This document shows, piece after piece, positions 22,561-34,401 of a stretch of DNA of 64,000 nt (within the stretch, counting starts at the first letter, position 1; every line of letters starts with the position of its first letter). This DNA comes from Marsupella aquatica (taxonomy: Eukaryota; Marchantiophyta). A program made the translations under genes and the position numbers. The notes beneath the pieces were generated by a model that had not been told where the DNA came from, searched no databases, and worked only from the letters and a program-made list of their open reading frames with translations. The stretch covers positions 8,246,001 to 8,310,000 of the forward strand of contig OZ316896.1 in the NCBI GenBank assembly GCA_973895155.1, written 5' to 3'.

Positions 22561-23299
22561 TACGACGGAAATTACGGACAAAGTACTATTTCTTAATTTG
22601 TCGTTTTCTCTGTGCCCTAAGTCACAACTGCACCTCGCCTTTCTGCAGTGCCAAATCGCCATTTCCAACGAGAAAAGTGAACGCCGCCGACCGGAAATGT
22701 TGTCGAATTGCACCGGCACAATCTGTAGCTCCAGCAGAGTAAGAACTTCCGCCGCGTCGCCTTCACTCCGCGTCAAGTGCCAATCTTGGACTCAAAACAA
22801 CCGCCTTGCCGCAATCTCTCCATTGAGCCCTAGCACTTTGCATTTCTTCCTTCGAGTTGAACGTCACGACAAGTAACCCGGTTCAAGGAAAAACAAGCAC
22901 CATAGCTTGTCAAAAAACCAGAACTCAACTGACATCCACCCGTCACGTTTCACTTGGTAACAGCTCGGTAGTAACTCAGCTACCAAAACAACCAGCTCGC
23001 TTCAACCTTCAACATGATCTACAACATGCGACACCTCCCGCACTACACAACTCACACCGTTGAAAAATGCAAACTCTGGTCTCTCCCCCAAAAACCCGTC
23101 GAACACGAATAAAACCTGAACGACATAAACTTTGATTCCTCCGCACCACCGTTAGAAAGCCCTCTCACTAACTTATCCACTCAGCCACACACATTTGAGT
23201 TTCATGCGATGAAACTCCGAATGTACCATCGACAATGAACGCTTGAAAAACTTATCACAAAAAAACCTCGTCAACTCTCAGGCATGCTCTGATACCACT

Positions 23300-23651
23300 T
23301 GTTGAGCATAGACGACATTCGTAACATCAAGCCCATGAACCATCCAACGCACAATAGTCGACACACAGAGATATGTGGTTCACCTCCACATGAGGCTACG
23401 TCCACGGGAACACACAAGAGCTTTACTACACTCTAGGCCGACAGGCCATACCAAGCATCCACAGCACAAGCTCTCCCTATCTCTCAACTAGCTCCGTAAC
23501 AATGAGCCTATATAAGTTCCACCAGGGTCTGGCATTAGCCCTGGCTATATACACAACAGCACTACCGCTAACATTAGCTAAGTCCTAACCCGAGTTAGCC
23601 TAACTATAGTTAGCTCAGACATGAGTCACAAGACTAGAGCAATATCTAACA
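23300..23651 (-). repeat. LTR of the truncated Copia
   Basis: 352 bp, ends TGTT...AACA, closely similar to the 344 bp LTRs at 51695 and 58264. On the - strand it has a TATA-like ACTTATATAGGCTC, whereas those LTRs read ACTTAGGCTC and lack the TATA. Confidence 0.9.
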
Positions 23652-23835
23652 CGTTGGCCAGAAATTTGAGAAGCCTTCGATCATATCAATGTCACAGATT
23701 ACTCATTGGATCGGTTTTGTGCAGTTATCAACAGCGAGTTTCGGGATCATGTCTAATCAAAAAAACTTCAAAACTGTTGCTGCGTGTAGGCAATGCATCC
23801 AAAGACTCCATAGGTCTAATAAGCTTTGAACACTT

Positions 23836-23865
23836 CACTACTACATATTGGCCCCTTTTGCGAAG
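23836..23865 (+). repeat. Left TIR of the CACTA element
   Basis: About 30 bp matching the inverted right end (33693-33722) with one gap and a few mismatches. It begins with the diagnostic CACTA. Confidence 0.9.
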
Positions 23866-24260
23866 CTTTTTTTTTACGCCGGGATGGTCTTGCGATGTCA
23901 TCGACTTCAGATATTTTGTGATCAAACATGCATCACAATAAACCATGCTCACAGGTTCGCAACATGGTGTTGCGAAGCTAAATACCTCGCAATTTGTTTG
24001 AGATCGGATTGAATTCGCAACTCTTTCAGATACTATTCGTCTCGCAAAGTATTTGTGGATCCGCGACCATCGCGACTGCATTTGGATCTCTTTTGTTTCA
24101 TAATTTAGTGATAATAATGTACTCAAATATATATTGTGAACCTATTAGCTTCGCACAATATTGTGAAGCATAAATAGTCGCAAGTTACCGAATCCAGTTG
24201 ATTCGCAAAGTTGAGAACACATTGGCATCACAATTACCGATGGTGTGTTATTCACAAAGT
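23860..24260. repeat. Left subterminal TTCGCAA-type repeats
   Basis: Around ten copies of TTCGCAA, TTGCGAA and one-base variants occur in both orientations, for example near 23866, 23956, 23976, 24016, 24052, 24152 and 24209. CACTA elements carry such subterminal arrays as binding sites for an element-encoded DNA-binding protein. That role is inferred here. Confidence 0.75.
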
Positions 24261-24590
24261 GTTCAGAAGTTGCTTCTTGACAAGCTTGAAAATGTTTTGC
24301 AAAGAGAGTTGTTTGAAAATTTTGTAGAATGGAAATGTTTGAGAGAGTTTCTTTACAAGATGGAGAATGCATGTGTTTAGGTTACAGCTAGGGTTTTCAA
24401 AAAGGTGGCATGCATGAGGATAGCTTTGGAAACGGCTAAGGTTGCATATATAACAGTGAGATGAAATTTCAAAGTCCAATTAAGTGTTTGTAAAACAAAA
24501 GAAGAAAAGTAATATGTTAATATAAATAAAACCATGATAGTTAGTTTAGGGTCAAATTCTGGGCCCACAACAAGTTTTACTACTAGTGCA

Positions 24591-27500
24591 TCAAACCTGG
24601 TCCTCATCCTCGCCTCCATTTGACATAATAATAACGTCAGGTTTTTCCGAGATAATGGAACGGGACCGTGGCACATACGGTATAACAACTGACCACTCTA
24701 GGTCTGGTGGGTACGGAATATAGAAACACTGCTCAAGGTGACTTGGGAATGTAAATGGTTCAGATGTTTGCCAATGAGATGGTTGAAAGCTAGTTGCTGA
24801 TGTCTTCAGTCGAGTAAACCCACACTCATCAAGAAGTACCGTGCGATTATCACCAACCAGGTGAATTTTGAACCACTTACACTTGAAAACATACTCTTCA
24901 AATTTGGAATTGGCATCATAGGATATGATCAAGATCTCCTCAATCTTCCCATAGTGAGGCACCACATCTCTGATCACATTAGTGTCATGACGGCTACTTT
25001 GTGAATCTTGCATGAACTGCCCTTGAACTCCACAATCAAAAGTTCTTCCCCTCTTCTCATCAAGGTCAGAAATCCTGAAATGCCTCCCTTGTGTCCACAT
25101 TGCTGTTCTGGTTTGAACAAGTCTTAAAGGACCATGAACAATTGTTCGAACCTCAGGAGTCATATCTGGAAAATGTGATACATTCTCACCTTGGGCCACC
25201 ATAGCATCCAACTGAAGTACTTTCTCCTTCATATACTCAAGGAACTTTGGAAAGATCCTTGGGCGACGACTCTCCCTCTTTGCATCCTCATAAAACTCTC
25301 TCCAATCTTCCATCACATTGCTGTTACTCAACATGAAAGTACTAACCTGTGTCAACTCCACTGCGGTTAGTAAGCGTGTTTTTTTTGCACCTGTTAAATG
25401 GTCCTCCTCCACTTCCCTCTCTTCCATCCAAGTGCGTGGAAAACTAGGATCAATGGTAGCTAAGATGTTACTACAATAAAACATACTCTCAGCTGCCAAG
25501 TATCCAGTTGCCATGCTCCCCTCCACTCGTGCACGGTTCCGTACATAAGCCTTTAACACGGCCATATACCTTTCCAGCCAATACATCCACCTACAATGCA
25601 CCGGACCGGCAATGGCAACCTCCCTCACAAGATGAACGAGAAGATGCACCTGACAATCAAAGAAGGAAGGAGGGAGGGCCTTCTCCAACTTGCATACCAC
25701 CTCTGCTGCCAATACCTCCATCCGTGGTATCTCTTCTTCATATATTTCCTTTGAGCATATCCATCTCAACAAAGTGCCCAGTGACCAAAGGGCGTCTTGC
25801 ACTTCTTCACTCCCCAAACCTATGATTGCCACAGGAATTATATGTTGTAGTAAACGATGATAGTCATGTGTCTTGAGATACATTGGCCATTTATGACTAT
25901 CCTCCATCCCAAAAGCCTTACGTAGATTGGCACCATAGCCTGTAGGAAACCGCATCTGCCCTATGCGTTGTCGAAACTCTCTTCTTTCACCAACACTCAA
26001 AACCCATGGAGCTGAAGGATGATGTTCCATCCCTGTGGATTCATCAACTGTTATCCATACATCTGGATGTCGTTCTAGATCCTGGCATGCCTCCCTAAAA
26101 TTAATGTTCTTTTCCCCATAAAAGTGCTTGATCAAAGCCTTCCCAACATTTCCCTCTATATGCATGGGGTCTAACAAGTGATGAATCTTCAACTCAGGCC
26201 AATAGGGCAAAGTGGCCAGTATACCCCACCTTGTCAATCCACTACCATCAAATCCCATGGCATCTTCAGGGTCTGCCACCCTATCAGCTATGGACTTCCA
26301 ATACGAAAATGTTGTGCGGTCAGGTATCTCACGCTCATCACCATTGATCATGTCAAAGTCTGAAAAAAAAGGGGGTCAGACCTCATGTGATGCCCAAGTG
26401 GAAGAAACTTGGTATGACCAAGGTAGATTATCTTGTGCAGCCATTTTGAGTACTTGGCCATATCATGAAGGCTTGGACCACAAGTGGAGCATGCCTTGTA
26501 CCCTTGAGTTTGGAACCCAGAAACAAACCCAAACCCTGCTCACAAAATAACATTCTCAATTAGAGTCAAAGGAATTGAAAAGTTCATGTACATAGAATTA
26601 AAGAGGGACTTCCTTCCAAACAAACTTGATCTCCAATACATGAAAAAAATACAAATCCATACCACTCACCTGGATAGTCATGCATGGTCCACATAATGAT
26701 TCCCTTCAATTGGAAGACACGTGGTAACCCTCCTGTAGTTGTCCGACCATCATATGCCCATACACCCCCCCCATAATTTATGGAGTTCCCCAACCAAGAG
26801 CGCCAAGTAGGTGTCCATGTTTTTTACCTTAGATGGACCTGGGATAATCAATGATAGCAATAAAAATCCCTTTTTCATGGACAACCATGGGGGAAGGTTG
26901 TAATTCATAACAACCACCGGCCAAACCGAAGTAGGGCGCCCTTTCCCTCCAAGGGAGTGTGGGCTTACCCCATCTGATGCCAACCCCAACCTCACATGAC
27001 GAGGGTCACGTGCAAATTCTGGCCATTGTGACTCCACATGCTTGTGAGCAGGGGAATCAACTGGCAACCGCATGACACCGGCCTCTGATCGATGTGTCTT
27101 ATGCCATACCATCAATTCTGCCAAGTCAGAACATCGGTACATGTGCAACAATCGAGGAATAATAGGAAACCAACGAACAACTTTTCTAGGCACCTTTGAG
27201 GTCAACATGTTGGTTTCATATCGAGGCTCTTGACAAATTGGACACTCAGTTGCGCTGGCATTGGTCTCGTGATAGAGAATGCAGTCATTCACACAAGCAT
27301 GACTGATATGGTATTCCATGCCAATGGATGATAGAACCCTCTTTGCCTCCTTCCAAGTTCCTGGCAACACATTTTCACTAGGTAACAAGAGATCATGGCA
27401 AATTGCAAACAAATCCGATAGTAGCGCATTGCTTGCCTTGTGTTTTGCCTGAAGATTCATCAATGCCAAGATGGCAGATAGTCTATTCAAACGAGCACCC

Positions 27501-27856
27501 CCATAAATAGGTGTTCTAGCATGTGCCTCAGCTTCTTCCCATTGTTTTTGTCCTTCAGGTGTACGTTGAGGCCTTGGATCATGTGCAACATTTGGTGGAG
27601 GGTCTCCTTCATTGGGTGGGACACCTCCTTCACCACCAATGTCTACACCAAACCAATTTGTCATGAAGTCATCCATGGCTGACTCTTGGTCTTGCATGAC
27701 CTCATAATCTGTCTGAGGTGCCCCTTCATCTGGACTGTCATTATCATTGTCACTTGATGAGGAATCTGCTGATGATGTTTCCCCGTCTTGTGGCAAGCCC
27801 ATTTCTTGATATGTAGCTCTCAACCTCCTTGGCAACATATCTTGACTAGGCCGCAC
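24591..27856 (-). CDS. CACTA transposase, Tnp2 family
   Basis: The - strand gene encodes a Tnp2-type transposase. Its core runs through CPICQEPRYE, RLGLASDGVSPHSLG, VWAYDGRT, a CxxC zinc region (YKACSTCGP), HKIIYLGHTKFLPLGHHMR and LLDPMHIEGNVGKALI, so candidate acidic catalytic residues are visible. A DUF4218-like segment (SFFDCQVHLLVHL, WLERYMAVLKAYVRN; about 25460-25680) and a DUF4216-like C-terminus (PHYGKIEEILIISY; about 24630-24970) follow in the usual order. A GT-AG intron fits 26536-26669. Two single-base shifts interrupt the frame: a run of eight C at 26765-26772 (seven needed) and of eight A at 26363-26370 (nine needed). The true start may lie upstream, since the frame opens right after an acceptor-like TATAG at 27857. 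Domain names are by recognition. Confidence 0.88.
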
Positions 27857-28096
27857 ATTCTATAGAAAATACAATAAAGTATTCACAATGAAATTAACGC
27901 CAAATATAGTAGTGCTCGAAACATATTATTAACAATATAAAAAGAACATGTCATTACAAAACATACGTTCACATACGATGAACGTATAATACATGTCCCT
28001 AAAGTAATCCTAATCCCATTCATAATGTGTAAACAACTCCTCTCCAACCATAATGGTCCTATTAGCTACAACTAGACAATGGTCATGATGATATCT

Positions 28097-29171
28097 CTAC
28101 CCATAAGGGGCTGGAGGGGGACCATCAACAAAAACCCATTCACAGTTTTTCCTACGCTTAGGCCGGGTCCCCACAGTACTGTTGATGAAACTGGCAATAT
28201 TCCCACTACGGATGGGATCACCATCAATTATACGCTGGTCACAATACTTTCTGGTGCAACCATCAAAAGTATCCATGTCCAATGCATAAGTCTTCCACTC
28301 AGGGTGTTGAACAAGGATCATGTTCCAATGTCTCCTCTTGTAAATGGGTCCACCATACGGGAACAACGTTGGTCCATCTGAAGAGCGTCCTTTTCCACCC
28401 ATATCATCCACAATAATGTCCTGACAAGAGAAAATCCCATACCCATGCCTCTCCCCTAGGGTCGAACTCTTGACAACCCAACGTCTTCCCCAAACTTCTA
28501 TCTCCTCACCATAGGTTATATCACATGGCAAACCAAGGCACTCCGGATTCCAATCCTTTATGATAGGAACACACTTCCCTGTGAAGGTACAAGGGCCCCA
28601 TCTACCATCAACCCTACAAGTGTACTGATCCACTTCCCCTCTAGGCTGTCTTTTTGACTTTTTTTTCCCTCTTGTAACAATACCTTCACCCTTAATTGTC
28701 CCAACACTACCTTGCCCTGCTGCCACTAAACGAAAAGCTTGTGAAAGTGCCGAGCCTATAGCATCTAGAACTCCTTGTGAGGGAACATAGGGTGTTGGTG
28801 TAGTGGGTGTAGGCCTACTGGATACCTATAGGAAGAAATGGAACCAAGTGAGTGTGATGAACCTCCCAAATTTTATTTTATGCTACCTAGCAAGATTTAC
28901 AAAATAAAATGGAAATCACAGTAAGTTTACAACTCACCATACGGGATGAAGAAGCTCCCGGTGTAAGACCTCGATGTTGGCCATATCGAGCAATGTGCTC
29001 CGCACATACATATGACTTTTGGACAACCATCCCCACACATTTTTTACAACCACAAAGTTGGCGTGGTGGACCACTAGGTCGACGTACGGTTGGTTCAGGT
29101 TGAGGAGGAGGATGACTTTCTTCATCGGAAGAGGAATCTGATGTGGTGGAAGTTGTAGAGGATGAAGACAT
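28097..29171 (-). CDS. CACTA companion gene, Cys-rich protein of unknown function
   Basis: Two exons (29171-28938 and 28825-28097) joined over a GT-AG intron of 112 bp give a 320-residue protein ending at TAG. The N-terminus is Ser- and Pro-rich, followed by CGCKKC (residues 40-45) and CAEHIARYG (56-64). This C-x-x-C then C-x-x-H pattern is reminiscent of the transposase-associated zinc-like domain often fused to Tnp2. The larger C-terminal part (WGPCTFTGKC, GLPCDITYGEEIEVWGRRW, RHWNMILVQHPEWKTY) matches nothing I recognise. It lies upstream of Tnp2 in the same orientation and could be a separate protein or alternatively spliced to it. No frameshift is seen. Confidence 0.6.
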
Positions 29172-29576
29172 CTGACAAGTATAGCAATTGGAAGGCGATT
29201 AGTAAAAACTTCACCAAAACCATCATTGATAATCCCTACCTAAACATATTAAAAAGAATTGACAGAAAAATACCTTTATGAGACCCGGGCTTAGCAATGC
29301 CTTGACGGATCTTGTGGCTCAAATTTCATGAACCAAATCTGGAAGGAGGGGAAAATCTGCCAATATACAATGAATTAAGCCATGCCTTATGGTGAACCAG
29401 AAAAAAAGGATGATAGATTGTAACCCTCCATATTTACAGCAATGACTAGAAATGCATGAGAAAATGTTATACCTTTCAGATGCCCGGGCTCTCGCAAGGC
29501 ATTATCATGCATTAGCCAAAACTTTAAAAAACATGGGAAAGTGCCCTACAACGCCAAAGAGTTTTCCTCTCCATGT

Positions 29577-30460
29577 TAATGAGATAGACAAAGAAATATA
29601 AGTAACCCAAACCCTACCCTAAACCCAAACCATGAAATAAAACCCTTCATTAAAACCTAACCCAAATCCCTCAATCACCCTAAACCCTTACCCTTATCCT
29701 AACCAATACCCAAATCCCTCATTAAAAATTCAAACCTTTACCCTAAACCCAAACCCCTACCCTAAACCCAAACCATGAAATGAAACCCTTCATTAAAACC
29801 TAACCCAAATCCCTCAAGCACCCTAAACCCTTACCCTTATCCTAACCAATACCCAAATCCCTCATTAAAATTTCAAACCTTTACCCTAGACCCAACCCAA
29901 ATCCCCCAATTACATATAAAACTCTTACCCTATCTACACCTTACTTTACCTATATAGGCCAACCCCCACCCCTATAGTTATTCTAAACTTCACCCTAACC
30001 CCTAAATTGAGGCCCTTTTTTAAAACTTAAGCAAAAATTGTACCCCCTCAATTAGAACCAAATCCAACCCTATATCATGTTACACCCCAACCCAAACACT
30101 TACATTAGAAACCCAACCCCTTTAAAAAAACCACAATTAAACCCCCCAACTAAAAACCAAACCCAATCCCTTTAAAAAACAACCACAATTCAACCCCTCA
30201 ACTAAAACCAAACCCAACCCCTGTAATTACTCACAACCTAATGCAAACCTCTACCTTGAACCCTAAGCCAAACCCATTAATTTAAACCCAACCCTTTTAT
30301 TCCAACCTAACCCAAGTTTTAACCCCCTTAATTAAACCAAATACTCCTAGATTAAAACCAAATATAAACCTAACCTTTAATTAAACCCAAACCTTTGTTA
30401 ACTTATATTCTAGTTATCCTTACAACCCAAACATCCATTGACACCCCTTCCATGTTAACT
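29577..30460 (+). repeat. C-rich degenerate telomere-like repeat block
   Basis: Almost 900 bp is dominated by CCCTAAACCC, AACCCTA and ACCCAAACC variants. It includes a direct duplication of about 120 bp starting at 29612 and again at 29755 (period about 143 bp). The motif resembles the plant telomere unit CCCTAAA but is too irregular for a true telomeric tract. It lies between the divergently transcribed CACTA genes and so forms part of their shared promoter region. Confidence 0.85.
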
Positions 30461-30554
30461 TATGGGCACTTAACATACCTTAAATGTCGTTTGACAAACC
30501 TTAATAGCCGTTTGACACCCCAAAGTGTTTTCCAACCCTAAACCGATAAGACCT

Positions 30555-30830
30555 GCCTCGCAAATTATTTCACAAGTTAGAGAATATTTTTGCGAACCTA
30601 CGACCTTCGCACTTGCTTCGCAAAAATAGAGGCCGAGAACAATTTTTTGGGTCTTCTGCGGGTTGCGATGGCTTTGCGAAGGGAATAGATTCGGAAGTGC
30701 CTCGCAAGTTGCGAGACTATTTGCGAGGGCGCGGGCTTCGCAGTTTCCCATGCGTATGTCATCGCAAACCCGTTTTTGAACGGCGTAAACATCGGCGGGA
30801 GCTCGCATTCGGGCTCATTTCAGTTTTTGA
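30555..30830. promoter_or_regulatory. TTCGCAA-motif cluster upstream of the + strand CACTA gene
   Basis: At least ten copies of TTCGCAA, TCGCAAA, TTGCGA and close variants occur within 280 bp just before the ATG at 30893, the same motif as at both ends of the element. This suggests that the protein binding the ends also controls this promoter. Confidence 0.6.
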
Positions 30831-30892
30831 GCGAGACGAGAAGGGCCGGGGCGCGCGCAACAGTACGAGGGAGACTGTGAGAGAGGGGAGCT

Positions 30893-32937
30893 ATGGCTAC
30901 CGGTGAGGGGAGTGGAGGGCAAGGTGGTAGTGGTAGTGGTAGTGGCAATGGGGGAAATCCAGAGAAAGAGAAGAATGCCTGGGCAGACTTAGTGGCCCAA
31001 CATCTCAATGCTGCACAATTGGGAGAAGTGAATCTCAATTCTCCAGCAGGCTTGCCTCTTTGAGTGCCATTCTTGGACAGGTTTTGCAAACTGGGATTGT
31101 AGCAGGACAAGCTACTAGAGAGGGGGAGGAGAGGGCCGCAGCTGAAGAGAAGGCTAGAGAGAAAAAAAGGAAGAGAGAGGAAAGAACTAAGTCGGGAGTT
31201 GCCTCTCCTCAAGCCCTAGAGAAGCAGAAGAGAAGAGAGGAGAGAGATTCAATTCGAAAACAGAGGGAGGAGCAACGTCAGAAAGAGGAAGCAAGAAAAA
31301 AACTTCCATTCATTGCCTTGGAGACGAGTGGGACTCCAACTGAGCTAGCATATGCAGGGGCTAAGAGCACAATCAAGCAGATTATCACAAGCAATTTCTC
31401 ACGAGGCATGCAGTGGGGGAAGATTGAGAAGGCAGAGCGAAAGAGGGTCATCAACCAAATCAAGGATGCATTTCGCAATGGGCCTGACATAGATGAGCAA
31501 TGGTTGGCAGATAAGATTTCAAATTCTATGTCTCAAATGCGATACCATGACAGGATGAAGATTAGAGCCCACCTGAAAGACTTGAGATCATACAGGAACT
31601 TGCGTAGACCCCTCCACTTCACCGAGGACATCTGGAATTCGTTTTACAAGATTGAGGTGCAAATTAAGGCAGCTCACGAGTTGGAAGAGTGGAAGGGCAA
31701 TCTAGATCGAGCCTTGAAAGCAAAGGAGGCCGGGAAGCTCCCCCCTGACCACGACCTGAAGCCACTTGAGCAGAAGGTAGCTGAGATGCAGAAGGTGGCC
31801 GACCAGGAGGGAAAGCCACCCAAGCGTTTCACAGATGCAGCCAAACGAGTGAAATCCACCCCCAATCCAGTCCACAAGTTGGGTCAAGGCGGGCTCCCCG
31901 GCCTCAAGTCACACTTTGTGAGTGCCTCTTGCTCCTCCCTAACCTCTCTATTCCTTTCAGAGTTGTGCAATGCAAGTGAATGACATCCCCGAAGGTTCTT
32001 GCTGTTGTGCATGCTTGCTTGGTTACTAGTTTAGGGCAACTCTGACACTTAGAATTTCTGGCAAATTTTTAAAAACTCTCGGGAACACAGTTTGCGAAGG
32101 TGTTGCGATGCGTATTTGTTCGCAAACCCCTCGCAAAGTCTATCATAGACTTTTTCCATTTCAATTTTCCGATGCCTTTGCGAACAAATGTGCATCGCAA
32201 ACTCCATCGCAACGCCTTCGCAAAAAAAGGTGGTTCGCAAGTTGCTATGCTTATAGGTTCACAAATTTGAATTTTAAATTTTTTTTGGGCCATGTTTAGT
32301 AGTTGAGGATTTAGGCGTCACTTGTGGCTATAGGGTATGCTTAAGGGGAAATTTAACCAATTTTAATTGGTTTTATGCATGGCAGTATCGGAGGTACAAA
32401 AGGAAGATATCAAAAAAGCATATTGAGGTGGCGATAGAGCATGGACGAAAGTACCTCTTTGCGATGGTAGATGCCGAGTTGGCTACTGTAAGTGTCGAAG
32501 TGTGAACCATATGATTAGCATGCGAACATTGTGAGTGACCCTTTATGTCTTGCGGAAACTAATGATATGTAATGGATGCAGGATTCGGATGAGCCTGAGG
32601 GGTCGGGTGCTGATGTGACCAGTAGTGATGACAATGAGGGGGCTACTCCTGGTACTAGTGGTGCTCGGGGGGGAGTAGTCATGAGGTAGGTTCTTCCCAC
32701 CGTGGTAGTGGTGGTAGTCGTGTGTCATCAGCACACGTTGATGACCAGGGGGAGGAGGAGGACCCTGAGGATGAGGAGGAGGATCAGGAGGGGCAGGAGG
32801 AGCCAGAGGAGCAGCAGGAGCAGGAGCAGGAGCGCCGACGGCCATCACGCACCCGTCACCAACAGGATCCCCGGAAGGATAAGGGCAAGAAGCCAGCCAA
32901 GAAGCCAACCAAGAGGAGCCGCAAGAGCCCATTCTAG
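30893..32937 (+). CDS. CACTA second gene (TnpA-like position), coiled-coil protein
   Basis: Reading from the ATG at 30893 gives MATGEGSGGQGG then KNAWADLVAQHLNAAQLGE. A one-base shift near 31050 joins this to the long frame from 31060. Exons are 30893-31917, 32386-32487 and 32582-32937, with in-phase GT-AG introns. The protein has a long charged helix (EEKAREKKRKREERTKS ...), a middle part (RVINQIKDAFRNGPDIDEQW, MRYHDRMKIRAHLKDLRSYR), KHIEVAIEHGRKYLFAMV and an acidic then basic tail ending KRSRKSPF. A second one-base shift lies in the G run at 32667-32673. Position and charge suggest the DNA-binding TnpA-type partner of Tnp2, but I recognise no domain. Confidence 0.65.
32090..32240. repeat. 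Inverted repeat of TTGCGAA motifs within intron 1
   Basis: TTGCGAAGGTGTTGCGATG with TTTGTTCGCAAA (32092-32135) is repeated in inverted form at about 32182-32224. The arms would form an imperfect stem-loop around CTATCATAGACTTTTTCC. It lies in the intron 31918-32385 and uses the same motif as the element ends. Confidence 0.65.
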
Positions 32938-33139
32938 TTATTTTGTAGAGATACATGCATGAGAGTGACTTGTCATGCCGGAGCTTAGGGTAGGAAGAGG
33001 CAGCATAGGTTTAGAAGGGCGGACCTAGCATCAGATATTTCCCCCCTCTTGTCCATGTATAGGGTTCTTTGAAGCCCTATCATTTTGTTCATGCTTTTTC
33101 ATTTTATAAAACAACAATTTTGCCTTCCACATTGGGTTC

Positions 33140-33722
33140 CAAGGAAAACCCCTCGCAAATAATGTATTGAATCCTGTGTGATCATAATTTTGCGAACCCT
33201 TTAAGAACTCATTCCCATCGCACAATATTAACCCCAAGGCGTCGCACTTTTTGAGTCAATTAACTTCAGAACTTCAGATCCAAATATGTCGGGTTTTTGT
33301 GATACTTCTAGGATTGCACTTTCCTAATCGCAACCGTTCACAAACTTCTGAAATCACCGGTATCGCTCTTTGTCATACAATCCCCATCAAAACAATTGAA
33401 CCAGTATCAATCGCAAATATGATGCGATGGTAAATCCGTCTCAAATATTGACGCCCGCGCGGGACGTGTGCATGTATGTTTGCGAACCTTATGCGACGTA
33501 TAATGGATCGCAGAAGTATTGAATATTGCGAACCTCTCAGCTTCTCAGTTTGCCATGATGTTGCGATGCCGTTGCGATGGTCCGCGTGCGAAGTTATTAG
33601 GTTCGCAAAGTGCGAAGGGGGTGCGATGCGCGTATGTTCGCAATAGCCAGAATTATGAAAATCAGGGGCTTGTTAGTTGCGATGAGATTGTCTTCGCAAA
33701 ACCGGCCGATAGTGTTGTAGTG
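33140..33722. repeat. Right subterminal TTCGCAA-type repeats and TIR
   Basis: Some twenty copies of TTGCGAA, TTCGCAA, TGCGATG and variants occur, densest at 33525-33700, ending in the inverted TIR (33693-33722). The array mirrors the left end of the element. Confidence 0.8.
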
Positions 33723-33725
33723 CTT

Positions 33726-34401
33726 GTCTGATTCCATGCGTTGCCCAGCTTGTTCCGGGGGGATTTTTTTGTTTTATTGGGAATTTTTAAGTAGACGGTT
33801 GACTCTCAAGGGCCATGTACGTCCTCTAGTTGAAGTATGCCTGTAGCTTACATCTAGCTGCTTTTAAACTAATCAAACATTGGGACAAGAAGCTGTCATT
33901 GGAGTTGAATCGTGTGTGGTATTAACATGGATTCGGTGATGAGTGATCGGTGATGCGTGAACTGTCTTGACAAAAAAAATGGGCATGAGCCCAAAAGTAT
34001 GGAAGAAAGAATCCACAATTCCCAAATGAGCATAATTGTACATTATTAATCCAGTCAGTACATGACGGTTGCAAAGGCATATTCCGATTTTCACAGAAGA
34101 ATCGAAAGACTTGCATACATAAATTTCCCTCGATAAGATTCGACGCCATCCATAATGGAAGATGTAAAACAATTTCTCAATACAGTTTCTCAAAATGTAA
34201 TTCCATCATGAAAATATGAAGCTATCCTGTCGGAAGATAGCTAGTGAAATGATAAGGACCAAATCCTTATCATCCAGCCATTGTGAACTCTTGCACCGGA
34301 TGTGTATTAATTTCAATTCCTTGATGCTTTGGTCGTTGCTCAGATTGGACGTGAGTTTGCATCAATGGCGAAGCTGCTGATGGGCCGACGGTGTCGGGTT
34401 G
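33726..34401. other. Right flank of CACTA, nothing recognised
   Basis: No supported gene or repeat. Short frames on the - strand at 33873-34193 look incidental. Confidence 0.4.

Larger units (their letters stand above)
21840..23651 (-). mobile_element. Truncated Copia copy (LTR, leader, start of gag)
   Basis: On the - strand this holds a 352 bp LTR (23300-23651), an initiator Met-tRNA primer site just inside it, a leader and the first 80 or so codons of gag. It stops abruptly near 21840, and the rest of the element and the second LTR are absent. The Gag start (MSDSEDTGRIGVGGALGSR) is almost the same as in the element at 51695-58607, so it belongs to that subfamily. Confidence 0.9.
23836..33722. 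mobile_element. CACTA (En/Spm) transposon, about 9.9 kb
   Basis: The left end reads CACTACTACATATTGG and the right end is the inverted CACTACAACACTATCGG, both followed inward by TTTTGCGAAG. A perfect 3 bp duplication CTT (23833-23835 and 33723-33725) flanks it. Inside are a Tnp2 transposase gene and a companion gene on the - strand and a third gene on the + strand, diverging from a C-rich intergenic block. Subterminal regions are dense in a TTCGCAA-like motif. All hallmarks of a CACTA element are present. The coding regions are whole except for single-base shifts, so it is close to autonomous or recently inactivated. Confidence 0.95.

Noticed and set aside
23652-23656. Target duplication for the truncated Copia (CGTTG versus CGTTA on the left)
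   Set aside because: The left end is an internal breakpoint in gag, not an LTR end, so the resemblance cannot be a target duplication.
29577-30460. True telomere or interstitial telomere tract
   Set aside because: Units are too irregular, and the block lies inside a delimited CACTA element between its genes.
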